A stretch of 54,000 nucleotides of DNA from Pseudomonadota bacterium (GCA_023399375.1 JAEWPX010000165.1:1-54000), one strand, 5' to 3'. Numbered from the stretch's first letter, positions 23,948 through 31,614 are shown. The notes: generated from the sequence alone by a model not told the origin. Translations and numbers: made by a program.

Positions 23948-24724
23948 ATGGTGGATGCGACGACCTTTCCGGCAGGTGGCGGTAACGGGTTGAATCTGTT
24001 TCGTCCTTTACAGCAGGACGGCAAACAGACAGTGACAACAACCGTAGGGAATTCTTCGCAATCATCGGCCTCTGGCCTTTCGAACGCCTTGCTCGCCTCC
24101 AACAAGGGCACCGCTTCGAATGTCCTCTCGGGCAATTTCGTGCATACGGGGAAGAACGAGTCGCAGTACATCTCCGCGACGAAAAACGCACATGCCATCG
24201 ACAGGCAAATGGACGCCAGCAGCATGCTGGACGTACTCGCGAGCATCCTGCCCGAATCCGTGACGGATGCAGCCTTCTGGTACGGCGACGACAAGATGGC
24301 GCAGGCGAAAGCGCTCAAGGATTCCACGGAATCCAATGCACAAAATCTTCAGGATGTGCGGGAAGACATCGACCGCAAGGCCGAGGAGGCGCAGGGCCAG
24401 GCCGCCCAAGGTGAATCCTCCCAGACGGCTTCCCCGAACGGCGACGCCGGAGACACGGCTTCCCAGGGCGGCGACGCCGGTCAGGGAACCGCCGCGTCTT
24501 CGGTCGCAGGCGGTGATGTCGCCGCGTCCCAGACTGCCGGCGGCGATGCCGCCGCGACGCCGGCTTCCGCAGAAGTGGCTGCCCCGGCTCAGGTTTCCGG
24601 AGCCACCGTCGTGTCCGCCACGGTCGGCGCAGGCGTGTCTCCGGCCGTTCCCGCGCCGCAAGACGCGGTGGATGCCGCTCTCGCGCAATCGCCGCAAACG
24701 CCGTCCATCGATCTTTTCGTCTGA
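23948..24724 (+). CDS. Uncharacterised Ala/Ser-rich protein in the predicted flagellar regulon
   Basis: The 258-aa product is not recognised. No signal peptide or membrane helix is seen. Residues 1-80 are rich in Ser, Thr, Asn and Gly; residues 85-150 look helical (SMLDVLASILPESVTDAAFW, later an Asp/Glu/Gln-rich stretch DVREDIDRKAEEAQGQAAQG); residues 150-258 are a low-complexity Ala/Gly/Val/Pro tail with GGDAA-like units, ending PSIDLFV. AAGGAGA precedes the ATG. The sigma-28-type promoter suggests a late flagellar or chemotaxis product, perhaps exported through the flagellar type III system because it lacks a Sec signal. That export is inference. Confidence 0.85.
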   Translation: MVDATTFPAGGGNGLNLFRPLQQDGKQTVTTTVGNSSQSSASGLSNALLASNKGTASNVLSGNFVHTGKNESQYISATKNAHAIDRQMDASSMLDVLASILPESVTDAAFWYGDDKMAQAKALKDSTESNAQNLQDVREDIDRKAEEAQGQAAQGESSQTASPNGDAGDTASQGGDAGQGTAASSVAGGDVAASQTAGGDAAATPASAEVAAPAQVSGATVVSATVGAGVSPAVPAPQDAVDAALAQSPQTPSIDLFV

Positions 24725-24760
24725 GATTGCCCGGGCGCGCATCGCGCGGCCGCAGCCGAA

Positions 24761-24790
24761 ACGGCCGGGTGACGATTGTCACCCGGCCGT
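24761..24790. terminator. Perfect hairpin between convergent genes
   Basis: ACGGCCGGGTGAC (24761-24773) pairs perfectly with GTCACCCGGCCGT (24778-24790) around a GATT loop. It lies between the 258-aa gene and the convergent small-secreted-protein gene. A T-tract is missing, so it may end transcripts with help or protect 3' ends on both sides. Confidence 0.7.
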
Positions 24791-24802
24791 ATGCATATGC
24801 GG

Positions 24803-25072
24803 CTACTTGTCCCAGCCGGATTCCTTGTCGCAGGCGGCCATCTCGTCGGGATGCGTTTTCTCCCACTGCGTGATGGACTTCGTTTCGTTCTCGTCCATCT
24901 TGTTGTTCATGCAGGTACAGTATTTCGTGATGACATCAATGGACACCTTGGCGTCCTTATTGTCTTTTATGCATTGGGCCACCCATTTCGCATCGTCGGC
25001 GCCGGCCATGGCCAGTCCGGACAGCATGCAGGAAAAGACGAAAATGGCCAAAAGAAGAACAACACGCTTCAT
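24803..25072 (-). CDS. Small secreted cysteine protein of unknown function
   Basis: The 89-aa product has a Sec signal peptide (MKRVVLLLAIFVFSCMLSGL, probable cleavage after AMA at 23). The mature 66 residues hold Cys34, Cys52, Cys54 and Cys81, with KYCTCMNNKMDENE and WEKTHPDEMAACDKESGW. Four cysteines in a small periplasmic helical protein suggest two disulfides or a metal site. The ATG at 25072 has GGAG five bases upstream; an upstream GTG is in frame but less well placed. A similar architecture occurs in many Desulfovibrio hypothetical proteins; function unknown. Confidence 0.8.
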   Translation of the reverse strand: MKRVVLLLAIFVFSCMLSGLAMAGADDAKWVAQCIKDNKDAKVSIDVITKYCTCMNNKMDENETKSITQWEKTHPDEMAACDKESGWDK

Positions 25073-25247
25073 ACACACTCCATGGGCTGCTGTTGTAAGT
25101 GCTCAATTGCCTGTTGCCACCCAGAATTCCTTTTACGAAGAATTAACGAAAGGCGCGGCGAATGCAAGGTAAAGCGTTCTTCTTTGCGTGACGGAGCGGT
25201 AATGTTTCTTTTTGCTATGATTGCCGTGTTTCCGATACGGGCGGTGC

Positions 25248-25784
25248 CTAGAGCCAGTATTCGGGATAACGCCGGCCCGGGGCCAGGTTGTTGACGGCCA
25301 GGGCCACGCCGAGCATGACCAGCGCGCCGGACAAGGCCGGGACCACGGCGTAGAGGAAACCCAGGGCGTAGATCTTGGCCCCGCCCGTGACAGCGATCAG
25401 CGCCGTGGCCCCGCCGGGCGGGTGCAGGGTACCGGTTGCGTGCATGAGCGCGATGGCCCCGGCCACGGCCAGGGCGCAGACGAGCCAGTGCGGCCCGGGC
25501 AGGCACAGGCGTACGGCCACGCCGAATACGGCGGACAGGAAATGGCCGCCGAGGAGGTTGCGCGGCTGGGCGAGCGGGCTTTTGGGCGCGCCGTAGAGCA
25601 GCACGGCCGAGGCCCCGAACGAGCCGATGAGCATGGTGAGCCCGGCCGGGCCGACCACATCCTCGTGCAGCCAGGCCACGAGGCCGATGCCGGCCATGGC
25701 CCCGGCGAAGGACCAGAGGATTTCGTTCAGGCCGACCCGGGGCGGGCGCTGCGCGCCGCCGCGCATTTTGGCGAAATAGCTCAC
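25248..25784 (-). CDS. HPP-family membrane protein
   Basis: The 178-aa product has about four transmembrane helices and the family's HPP motif (HATGTLHPPGGATALIAVTG), seen in PF04982 proteins; a plant and cyanobacterial member transports nitrite. I start it at GTG 25784 because that codon overlaps the stop of the upstream CBS gene (GTGA) and GGAGG lies nine bases before it; an ATG at 25793 would sit directly on the GGAGG. It is coupled to the CBS protein, which often accompanies or is fused to HPP domains. Confidence 0.86.
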   Translation of the reverse strand: MSYFAKMRGGAQRPPRVGLNEILWSFAGAMAGIGLVAWLHEDVVGPAGLTMLIGSFGASAVLLYGAPKSPLAQPRNLLGGHFLSAVFGVAVRLCLPGPHWLVCALAVAGAIALMHATGTLHPPGGATALIAVTGGAKIYALGFLYAVVPALSGALVMLGVALAVNNLAPGRRYPEYWL

Positions 25785-26416
25785 AGGCCGCATCCTCCGG
25801 GAATGTCGCGGCAGGAGCGCGCCACGTCGCCGCGGCTGACGATGCCGCACAGCTGGCCCGCCATGACCACGGGCAGGCGGTTGATGCCCTGCGCGGCCAT
25901 GAGCCGTGCCGCTTCCCGGCGGCCGGTCTCGGGCGCGACGCACACGGCCGGACACGACATGACCGCCGCGACCGTGGCCTCGCCGGCGCGCGGCGAAGCC
26001 GTCGCCGGGGCGCAGGCGGCCGGGTCGAGCAGCAAGGCGAGCAGGGCGGCCGGGCCGGCGTTTGCGGAAAGTCCCACATGGCGGAGCAGGTCGCGCGTCG
26101 AGACCACGCCGGCCACGCTGCCGTCCGCTTCGAGCACGGGCATGCCGGACACGCCGGCCACAGCCATGCGCCGCGCGGCGTCGAGCACCGTGTCCCCGGG
26201 CGCGGCGGCGACGACGTCCCGGGTCATGAGTTGCGCCACGGGCACGTCGCGGGCAAGGCGCGCGGCGGCGTGGGCGTAGGCCAGGCGGTAGAGGGTCAAA
26301 GCGTCGGCTGGGGCGATGTCCAGGTAGCCGCCGGCCTCGCGCATGGCCGCGACGACGTCGTCGGCGGTCATGTCCGCAAGGGGCGGCAGATCGGATGCTT
26401 GCTGGTCTGGGAGCAT
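25781..26416 (-). CDS. Protein with paired CBS domains
   Basis: The 211-aa product has two CBS domains: residues about 62-115 (VAQLMTRDVVAAAPGDTVLD, then GVVSTRDLLRHVGL) and about 150-203 (MSCPAVCVAPETGRREAARL, then GIVSRGDVARSC). CBS pairs bind adenine nucleotides and control attached or partner proteins. AGGAGGAAA precedes the ATG. The stop overlaps the HPP gene, so it most likely regulates HPP transport. A Crp/Fnr-like palindrome lies 50 bases upstream. Confidence 0.88.
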   Translation of the reverse strand: MLPDQQASDLPPLADMTADDVVAAMREAGGYLDIAPADALTLYRLAYAHAAARLARDVPVAQLMTRDVVAAAPGDTVLDAARRMAVAGVSGMPVLEADGSVAGVVSTRDLLRHVGLSANAGPAALLALLLDPAACAPATASPRAGEATVAAVMSCPAVCVAPETGRREAARLMAAQGINRLPVVMAGQLCGIVSRGDVARSCRDIPGGCGL

Positions 26417-26465
26417 GGGCGTTTCCTCCTGGCCCGACCCTGCCCCGGGCCGGGCGGCGGGGGCA

Positions 26466-26477
26466 TGACTTAAGTCA
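26466..26477 (-). promoter_or_regulatory. Crp/Fnr-like palindrome upstream of the CBS-HPP genes
   Basis: TGACTTAAGTCA is a perfect 12-base palindrome. With flanks on the minus strand it reads TTGAC-TTAA-GTCAT, one base from the Crp/Fnr-family pattern TTGAY-N4-RTCAA. It lies 50 bases before the CBS start codon, a typical place for activation or repression of that operon. Confidence 0.5.
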
Positions 26478-26505
26478 AGGCGCGGCCGCGCCGGCCGAAA
26501 ACGCC

Positions 26506-26564
26506 GAGGCGGGAACCCGGTCGCCCGGATTCCCGCCTCTTGTACGTTTCCGTCAAAAACGGAA
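26506..26564 (-). terminator. Double hairpin ending the amtB-PII operon
   Basis: After the PII stop, read leftward, comes TTCCGT/ACGGAA (26548-26564) with a five-base loop. Then a 10-bp perfect stem, GAGGCGGGAA (26506-26515) with TTCCCGCCTC (26530-26539), is followed on the minus strand by GGCGTTTTCGG. The T-run is short, so termination strength is uncertain. Confidence 0.6.
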
Positions 26565-26572
26565 GGCTGGCG

Positions 26573-26911
26573 CTAGATCGCCTGCTCGCCGGTCTCGCCG
26601 GTGCGGATGCGCACCACGTCGGCCAGATCGTAGATGAAGATCTTGCCGTCGCCGATGTTGCCGGTGTTGGCCGTCTCGCGAATGGCCGTCACGGCCTTTT
26701 GCGCCATATCGTCGGACACGACCACCTCGAGCTTGACCTTGGCGTTGAACTGCACCTGGTATTCCACGCCGCGGTAGGCTTCCACATGGCCCTTCTGGCG
26801 GCCGTAGCCGCGCACCTCGGTCACGGTCAGGCCGTGGATGCCGAGCTTGTCCAGGGCGTCCTTGACTTCGTCGAGCTTGAACGGCTTGATGATGGCTTCG
26901 ATTTTCTTCAT
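26573..26911 (-). CDS. glnB: Nitrogen regulatory PII protein
   Basis: The 112-aa product is a complete PII protein: T-loop RGYGRQKGHVEAYRGVEYQV with the uridylylation Tyr51 conserved, B-loop TGNIGDGKIF and C-loop RIRTGE. PII binds ATP, ADP and 2-oxoglutarate and blocks AmtB when nitrogen is plentiful. It lies 15 bases downstream of amtB, in the common amtB-glnK pairing, so glnK is an equally fair name. GGAGA precedes the ATG. Confidence 0.95.
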   Translation of the reverse strand: MKKIEAIIKPFKLDEVKDALDKLGIHGLTVTEVRGYGRQKGHVEAYRGVEYQVQFNAKVKLEVVVSDDMAQKAVTAIRETANTGNIGDGKIFIYDLADVVRIRTGETGEQAI

Positions 26912-26926
26912 GGCGATCTCCGCGTC

Positions 26927-28504
26927 TTACCTGTGGGTTTTCTGCAGGACGAATTCCGGATAGGCGGTCACGGCCACCTCGTACTGGTCCAGGCCCTCGA
27001 GCTCGTGTTCCGGCTTCACACGCAGCGGCACGATCACGTTGAGGACTTTGAAGAAGACATACATCACCAGGAAGACAAAGACAAAATTGGTGCAGATGCC
27101 GATCAGCTGGGCCACGAGCTGGCCGCCGTCGCCGTAGAAGAGGCCCTTGACCGTGCCTTCCACGCCGTTGAGCGCGTCGCCGTAGGTGCCGTCCGCGAAG
27201 AGGCCCACCGAGAGCAGGCCGAACGCGCCGTTGACGCCGTGGACCGAGATTGCGCCGACCGGGTCGTCGATCTTGAGCGCGCGCTCGACGAAGAAGACGC
27301 TCAGGCACAACAGCACGCCGGCGATGGCGCCGATGATCACGGCCGAGACGGAGTTGACGTAGGCGCAGGGCGCGGTGATGGCGACGAGGCCGGCCAGGAA
27401 GCCGTTGGCGATCATGGAAATGTCGGGCTTGCCGAAGCGGGTCCACATGTAGAGCATGGAGCTCATGGCTCCTGCGGCCGAGGCGAGCATGGTGTTGGTG
27501 GCGACCACGCCGATGCGCAGGTCCGTGCCGGCCAGGGAGGAGCCCGCGTTGAAGCCAAACCAGCCGAAGGCCAGGATGAAGCAGCCGGTCACGGCCATGG
27601 GGATGTGGTGACCGGGCAGGGCGTTGGGCGTGCCGTCCTCACGGTATTTGCCCAGGCGCGGCCCGAGGACCATGCCGCCAACCAAGGCGGCCACGCCGCC
27701 GGTCATGTGCACCACCGAGGAGCCGGCGAAGTCCACCGTGCCGTGCCCCAGGGCGAAGTACTTGCCGAGGGTGGACAGCCAGCCGCCGCCCCAGACCCAG
27801 TTGGCGTAGAGCGGGTAGACGAACATGGAGATGAAGAAGGCGTAGGGGACGAAGGACTTGAAGGTCCAGCGTTCGGCCATGGTGCCCGTGGGAATGGTGG
27901 CGGTGGTGTCCATGAAGACCATCTGGAACAGGAACAGCGAAAAGACCACCGCATCGTAGGACACGCCCGACAGGAAGAAGCCCGTCGCGCCGAAAATCCC
28001 GAAATCATTGCCGCCGATGTTGATGGACACCTCGTTGGCGAGCACCTGTGCCCCACCGAGGCTGGCCACGCCGCCGACGCCGCCCATCTGCAGGGCGAAG
28101 CCGCAGATCCAGTAGCCGAGCATGCCGATGCCGTAGACCATGAAGTTCATGGCCATGGTGTGGCCCGCATTTTTGGCGCGGGTGAAACCGGTCTCGGCCA
28201 GGGCGAAGCCGGCCTGCATGAACATGACCAGGAAGCCGCAGATCAGCGTCCAGACCATGTTGATGGAGATGCGGTTATGGCCGACGACGTCGGCCAGCTT
28301 GGCGGCCAGGGGCTCCTTTTCGGCCAGGGTCGCCATGTCTTCCTTGGTGGGCGCGCCGGCCGTCGCGCCGACGACGTCGGCCGCGGTGCCGATGGAAGCG
28401 CCGGAAGGATCGGGAACCGGGGCGTCGTCGGCCAGGGCCGTAAGCGGCAGGGCCAGCGTGAGGGTTAGAAGGGCCAGCAGCAGAAAGTGTATGCCTTTTT
28501 TCAT
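26927..28504 (-). CDS. amtB: Ammonium transporter Amt
   Basis: The 525-aa product has a signal peptide (MKKGIHFLLLALLTLTLALP, cleaved near LADD), a roughly 50-residue periplasmic extension, and an 11-helix Amt core. The pore histidines appear in SSVVHMTGGVAALVGGMVLG and GAISVHGVNGAFG, and the entrance motif in FFLSGVSYDAVVFSLFLFQM. It conducts ammonium across the inner membrane and is gated by PII. I chose ATG 28504 because GGAG is six bases upstream; ATG 28522 is possible. The extra N-terminal stretch is longer than in E. coli AmtB. Confidence 0.94.
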   Translation of the reverse strand: MKKGIHFLLLALLTLTLALPLTALADDAPVPDPSGASIGTAADVVGATAGAPTKEDMATLAEKEPLAAKLADVVGHNRISINMVWTLICGFLVMFMQAGFALAETGFTRAKNAGHTMAMNFMVYGIGMLGYWICGFALQMGGVGGVASLGGAQVLANEVSINIGGNDFGIFGATGFFLSGVSYDAVVFSLFLFQMVFMDTTATIPTGTMAERWTFKSFVPYAFFISMFVYPLYANWVWGGGWLSTLGKYFALGHGTVDFAGSSVVHMTGGVAALVGGMVLGPRLGKYREDGTPNALPGHHIPMAVTGCFILAFGWFGFNAGSSLAGTDLRIGVVATNTMLASAAGAMSSMLYMWTRFGKPDISMIANGFLAGLVAITAPCAYVNSVSAVIIGAIAGVLLCLSVFFVERALKIDDPVGAISVHGVNGAFGLLSVGLFADGTYGDALNGVEGTVKGLFYGDGGQLVAQLIGICTNFVFVFLVMYVFFKVLNVIVPLRVKPEHELEGLDQYEVAVTAYPEFVLQKTHR

Positions 28505-29052
28505 GGTGTTCTCCACGTCCATGGTTGTCCCGAAGCGGTTGCGCCGGGCCGTTGGGTGAGCGTTTCCCGCGAAAGCCGATGGAAGTGGCTGCATCAGGAT
28601 GAGTCGATTGCCGTGATCATGATTCCCCTCCGCGTGTTGTGTCGCCTCGCCGCGACGACGAGATGTTTGCAAGGCTCGGACCGCTGCGGTTTTCCATTGA
28701 AATCGTTGCCGATTCACTGGACTGGAGCGCGAAGCGGATGCGTGGCCCCGCTGGGTGCAGACAAGATTGTTTGGTGTGTCGGTACAATAATGCAACTTTG
28801 TACCGACCATATGAGAAACGCGTGCGTTTCTCTTGAATTCCAGCGAGGGCATAGCGTAAAGAAATCGATTTGTAACATTTCAGGTTTGTAATCTTTGACG
28901 TAATTGTCAGTATATGTGCTTTTTGGATGCATTACAGTCGCGAAATATGTTTGCTTTTGAGCAACAAATGAAGCCGGCAAGGGGTGTTGGACACGCCCCG
29001 CCTCGCCGCCCCGCCTCTCGACAGGACCGCCGTTTCGGCACATCCTTCTCGC
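28505..29052. promoter_or_regulatory. Long amtB upstream region with a 10-10-10 inverted repeat
   Basis: This 548-base gap separates divergent amtB and ynfA. At 28778-28807 GTCGGTACAA and TTGTACCGAC are perfect 10-base inverted repeats around a 10-base spacer. The centre-to-centre distance of 20 bases is about two helical turns, suiting a dimeric DNA-binding protein; it could also form RNA hairpin. I did not find a well-spaced sigma-54 promoter, although ammonium genes often use one. AT-rich sequence at 28845-28970 may contain the ynfA promoter. No open reading frame is convincing here. Confidence 0.5.
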
Positions 29053-29379
29053 ATGCTGCACGCGACCTGCTGGTATCTTCTGGCCGCCACGGCCGAAATC
29101 GGCGGCTGTTACGCCTTTTTCGCCTGGCTGCGCCTTGGCCGCTCCCTCTTTTGGACCCTGCCCGGCTTGGGGTGCCTTGTCGTCTTCGCCTGGGCGCTCA
29201 CCCGCGTGGAAGCCGATGCCGCCGGCCGCATTTTCGCCGCATACGGCGGCATCTACATTTTTGCATCCTTGTGCTGGCTGTGGCTCGTCGAGGGCAAAAC
29301 GCCGGACCGTTTCGATCTGGCCGGCGCGGCGCTCTGCCTGGTCGGCAGCGGCGTCATCCTGTTCGCCCCGCGCGCGTAA
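29053..29379 (+). CDS. ynfA: YnfA/UPF0060 small membrane protein
   Basis: The 108-aa product has four transmembrane helices and UPF0060 signatures (WYLLAATAEIGGCYAFFAWL, RVEADAAGRIFAAYGGIYIF, DRFDLAGAALCLVGSGVILF). YnfA members resemble small multidrug resistance exporters, but their substrate is unclear. The chosen ATG matches the family length; no strong Shine-Dalgarno is visible. The gene stands alone ahead of an unrelated one. Confidence 0.88.
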   Translation: MLHATCWYLLAATAEIGGCYAFFAWLRLGRSLFWTLPGLGCLVVFAWALTRVEADAAGRIFAAYGGIYIFASLCWLWLVEGKTPDRFDLAGAALCLVGSGVILFAPRA

Positions 29380-29421
29380 GGCCCGCTTGTCCGGGCCGCG
29401 CCCCTGGCATAGACTTCCCCC

Positions 29422-30306
29422 ATGCGCGCAACCGACGGCGACAAGACCGCCTCCCTGGCCTGGAACGGCGTGAGCCTGCCGGTCCCGGCCGACTGGCGGC
29501 CGGCACGGCTGGGGCTTGGCTATCTCTATTTCGAGGACGACGACGGCCCGGCCTTCGAGTTCAAATGGCGCGCCCGCGCCGGACGCGACGGCATGGAGGC
29601 GGCGCTCAAGGCGCTGACGCCCAAGGGCCGCGCCCGGGCCGGAGGCGAACTGCCGCCGGCCTGGCTCGACGCCCTGGCCGATTTCGAGCTCATGCCCCTC
29701 TCCTGGCGTAGGGACGGCCGCACGGGCCTGGGCGCGGCGCTTTTTTGCCCGCACTGCGGCATGGCCGCCGTGTTCCAGGCCTACGGCGGCGCGCACGGCC
29801 CGGACGCGGCGCGCGCGGCGGACGTGGCCGCCGCTCTTGCGGGGCTCAAGCATCATGAACCGGGGCCGCCGGCCTACCGGGTTTACGGCCTGTCCTTCGT
29901 CGCGCCCGAAGGCTTCGCCCTGGCCGCCTTCTCCTTCGTGCCGGGGCGCTTCACCCTCACCTTCGCCGCCAGGGGCCGGCGTCTGGACGTGGTGCGCCTG
30001 GCTCCGGCCGACGTGATCCTCGCCCAATCGGGGCTGGGCGATACGGCCGCCCGGACCTTCGGCCTGACCGACGGCACGCTGCGCGAGGCGGGCGTCGTGG
30101 CCGGCTGCCCGGCGGTGTGGCTCGCCCGCCGCCAGGGCGCGGGCTTTCTCGACGCGGTCGCCCGGCGCTGCGGCCGCCAGGGCACGCTTGCGGTCCTGCG
30201 CCACGATGCGGCCGCCAACAAGCTCTACGGTGCGGCGCTTGCCGCCGCCTCCCCCGTGGACCGGCTGTGGCTTGCGCAAACGGCGGCGCGCTGTGTTTCC
30301 CTTTAG
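29422..30306 (+). CDS. Unknown protein paired with a PqqD-like protein
   Basis: The 294-aa product is not recognised. It is cytoplasmic, with no signal or membrane helix. It contains one CPHCG pair (Cys109, Cys112), and two regions of similar look that begin with a short hydrophobic strand then acidic residues (WNGVSLPVPADWRPARLGLG near residue 14; YGLSFVAPEGFALAAFSFVP near 155), hinting at a duplicated fold. The 3' end overlaps the next gene by 14 bases, so it probably works with the PqqD-like protein. Possibly a peptide-modification system without the radical SAM enzyme nearby. Confidence 0.75.
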   Translation: MRATDGDKTASLAWNGVSLPVPADWRPARLGLGYLYFEDDDGPAFEFKWRARAGRDGMEAALKALTPKGRARAGGELPPAWLDALADFELMPLSWRRDGRTGLGAALFCPHCGMAAVFQAYGGAHGPDAARAADVAAALAGLKHHEPGPPAYRVYGLSFVAPEGFALAAFSFVPGRFTLTFAARGRRLDVVRLAPADVILAQSGLGDTAARTFGLTDGTLREAGVVAGCPAVWLARRQGAGFLDAVARRCGRQGTLAVLRHDAAANKLYGAALAAASPVDRLWLAQTAARCVSL

Positions 30307-30727
30307 GAAAAAGCCCGCTCCGGCCGATCCGGGGCTCAGCCGCCGCGAGGCGCTGGCCTTTGCGCCGGTCGTCAGCCGCGACGTGGACGCGGACGAGACG
30401 CCGGCCGGGTTCGTGCGCCTGTCGCTGCCCGTGGCCGTGCGCCCGGCCCTGGCCGGACTGGCCAAACGGTTCGGCGTCTGGGACGGCAAGCCCCTGCGCA
30501 AGACCGTGGAGCTCGACGCCATGGGCTCGGCCGTGTGGCGCTTGATCGACGGCCGGCGCACGGCAGGGGAGATCGCCGCCGCCCTGGCCGGGCAATATTC
30601 TTTGGACCCCCGCGAGGCCGAACTGGCCGTGGCGGAATTTCTGCGCCTGCTCGGCCGCCGCGGCGCGGTGGCCGTGGCGGACAGGGGGGAGGGGGAAAGA
30701 ACGCCTCCGGCGGCCGGGAGGGACTGA
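30293..30727 (+). CDS. PqqD-like peptide-chaperone-family protein
   Basis: The 144-aa product has a PqqD domain (RRPxx... here KTVELDAMGSAVWRLIDGRR, TAGEIAAALAGQYSLDPREA, AVAEFLRLLGRRGAVAVA) in its second half. PqqD proteins bind precursor peptides for radical SAM enzymes. The N-terminal 60 residues (LSRREALAFAPVVSRDVDAD) are extra. A GTG start at 30293, inside the preceding gene, is my best guess. The last seven codons and the TGA are supplied by a dispersed repeat copy, so the natural C-terminus has been replaced. Confidence 0.72.
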   Translation: MFPFRKKPAPADPGLSRREALAFAPVVSRDVDADETPAGFVRLSLPVAVRPALAGLAKRFGVWDGKPLRKTVELDAMGSAVWRLIDGRRTAGEIAAALAGQYSLDPREAELAVAEFLRLLGRRGAVAVADRGEGERTPPAAGRD

Positions 30728-30756
30728 GTCCCTCCCGGACCCTCCCCGACGGGGGG
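30703..30756 (+). repeat. Dispersed two-hairpin repeat, copy A
   Basis: Head GCCTCCGGCGGCC (30703-30715), then hairpin 1 (CCGGGAGGGACT with AGTCCCTCCCGG, 30714-30738), then hairpin 2 (CCTCCCC...GGGGGG). A purine-rich tract precedes it. The copy overlaps the 3' end of the PqqD-like gene and provides its last residues PPAAGRD and stop. See the findings for the five-copy comparison. Confidence 0.85.
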
Positions 30757-30806
30757 CATTGCCGCGAAGAGAAGATGTCGTATATGAGGGGACGATGGAG
30801 GTTCCC

Positions 30807-31532
30807 ATGGGCGGCATCACGCGAAGGCTTTTCCTGCAGGTTCTGGCGGGTGCGGCGGTGTTCGGGCGCATGGCGGGCGAGGCCTGGGGCTATTTCGTGC
30901 GGCAGTTCCCGGTGCGCACCGTGGAGATCGAGGATTTCGGCTTCGACGCGGCCACGGGCATGGTGACGCACGAACGCGGGCCGGCCGAGCCCTACGCCCT
31001 GGTCGTGGACGGACTCGTCGGGCAGCCCCTGCGCCTGTCCTACGCCGACCTGCTCGCCCTGCCCCAGGATAGCCAGGTCTCGGATTTCCACTGCGTGGAA
31101 GGCTGGTCCGTGGGCGATCTGGCCTGGGGCGGGCTGCGCCTTGCGACCCTGGCCGACAAGGCCGGACCGACGCCCGAGGCCCGCTACGTGATCTTCCACA
31201 GCCTTGGCCGCACGCGCTCGCGCCCGGGCGGACTCGACCATTATGTCGAATGCCTGCCCCTGGCCGACCTGCGCGACCCCCGCCTGGGCTACCTGCTCGC
31301 CCTGACCCTGGCCGGCGCGCCGTTGCCCCTGTCCCACGGCGCGCCGCTGCGGCTGGTGTGCCCCTACGACCTGGCCTACAAGGGCGCGAAATTCGTCTCC
31401 CGCCTGGAATTCGCCGCTGCGCCCGTGGAGGGCTGGTGGACCCGCGCCAACGGCATCTACGAAACTTTCGCCCCGGTGGAGCCCGGCCGCCTGCGCCGGC
31501 CGGATCCCCGCGCCGCGGCCTCGCCTTCCTGA
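30807..31532 (+). CDS. Tat-exported molybdopterin-dependent oxidoreductase (MsrP/YedY-like)
   Basis: The 241-aa product starts with a twin-arginine signal (MGGITRRLFLQVLAGAAVFG). The sulfite-oxidase-type Moco domain follows; Cys96 in DFHCVEGWSV is the likely molybdenum/tungsten ligand. Members reduce methionine sulfoxide or other periplasmic substrates. I chose ATG 30807 since GGAGG is five bases upstream; ATG 30795 is possible. No MsrQ heme partner is adjacent, so its electron donor must be elsewhere. It is shorter than E. coli MsrP (about 330 aa). Confidence 0.9.
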   Translation: MGGITRRLFLQVLAGAAVFGRMAGEAWGYFVRQFPVRTVEIEDFGFDAATGMVTHERGPAEPYALVVDGLVGQPLRLSYADLLALPQDSQVSDFHCVEGWSVGDLAWGGLRLATLADKAGPTPEARYVIFHSLGRTRSRPGGLDHYVECLPLADLRDPRLGYLLALTLAGAPLPLSHGAPLRLVCPYDLAYKGAKFVSRLEFAAAPVEGWWTRANGIYETFAPVEPGRLRRPDPRAAASPS

Positions 31533-31614
31533 TTTTTCGTCATGTTATGTCCTCCCCCGCGCCGCCCTCCTTGACGGATCGGCCGGGATGGGCGAGGCCG
31601 TAACAAAGTGGGTC

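Noticed and set aside
28785..28808. Sigma-54-like site (CGGTAC...TTGCA) upstream of amtB
   Set aside because: One base short in spacing and poor in the -24 part; it overlaps the inverted repeat reported instead.
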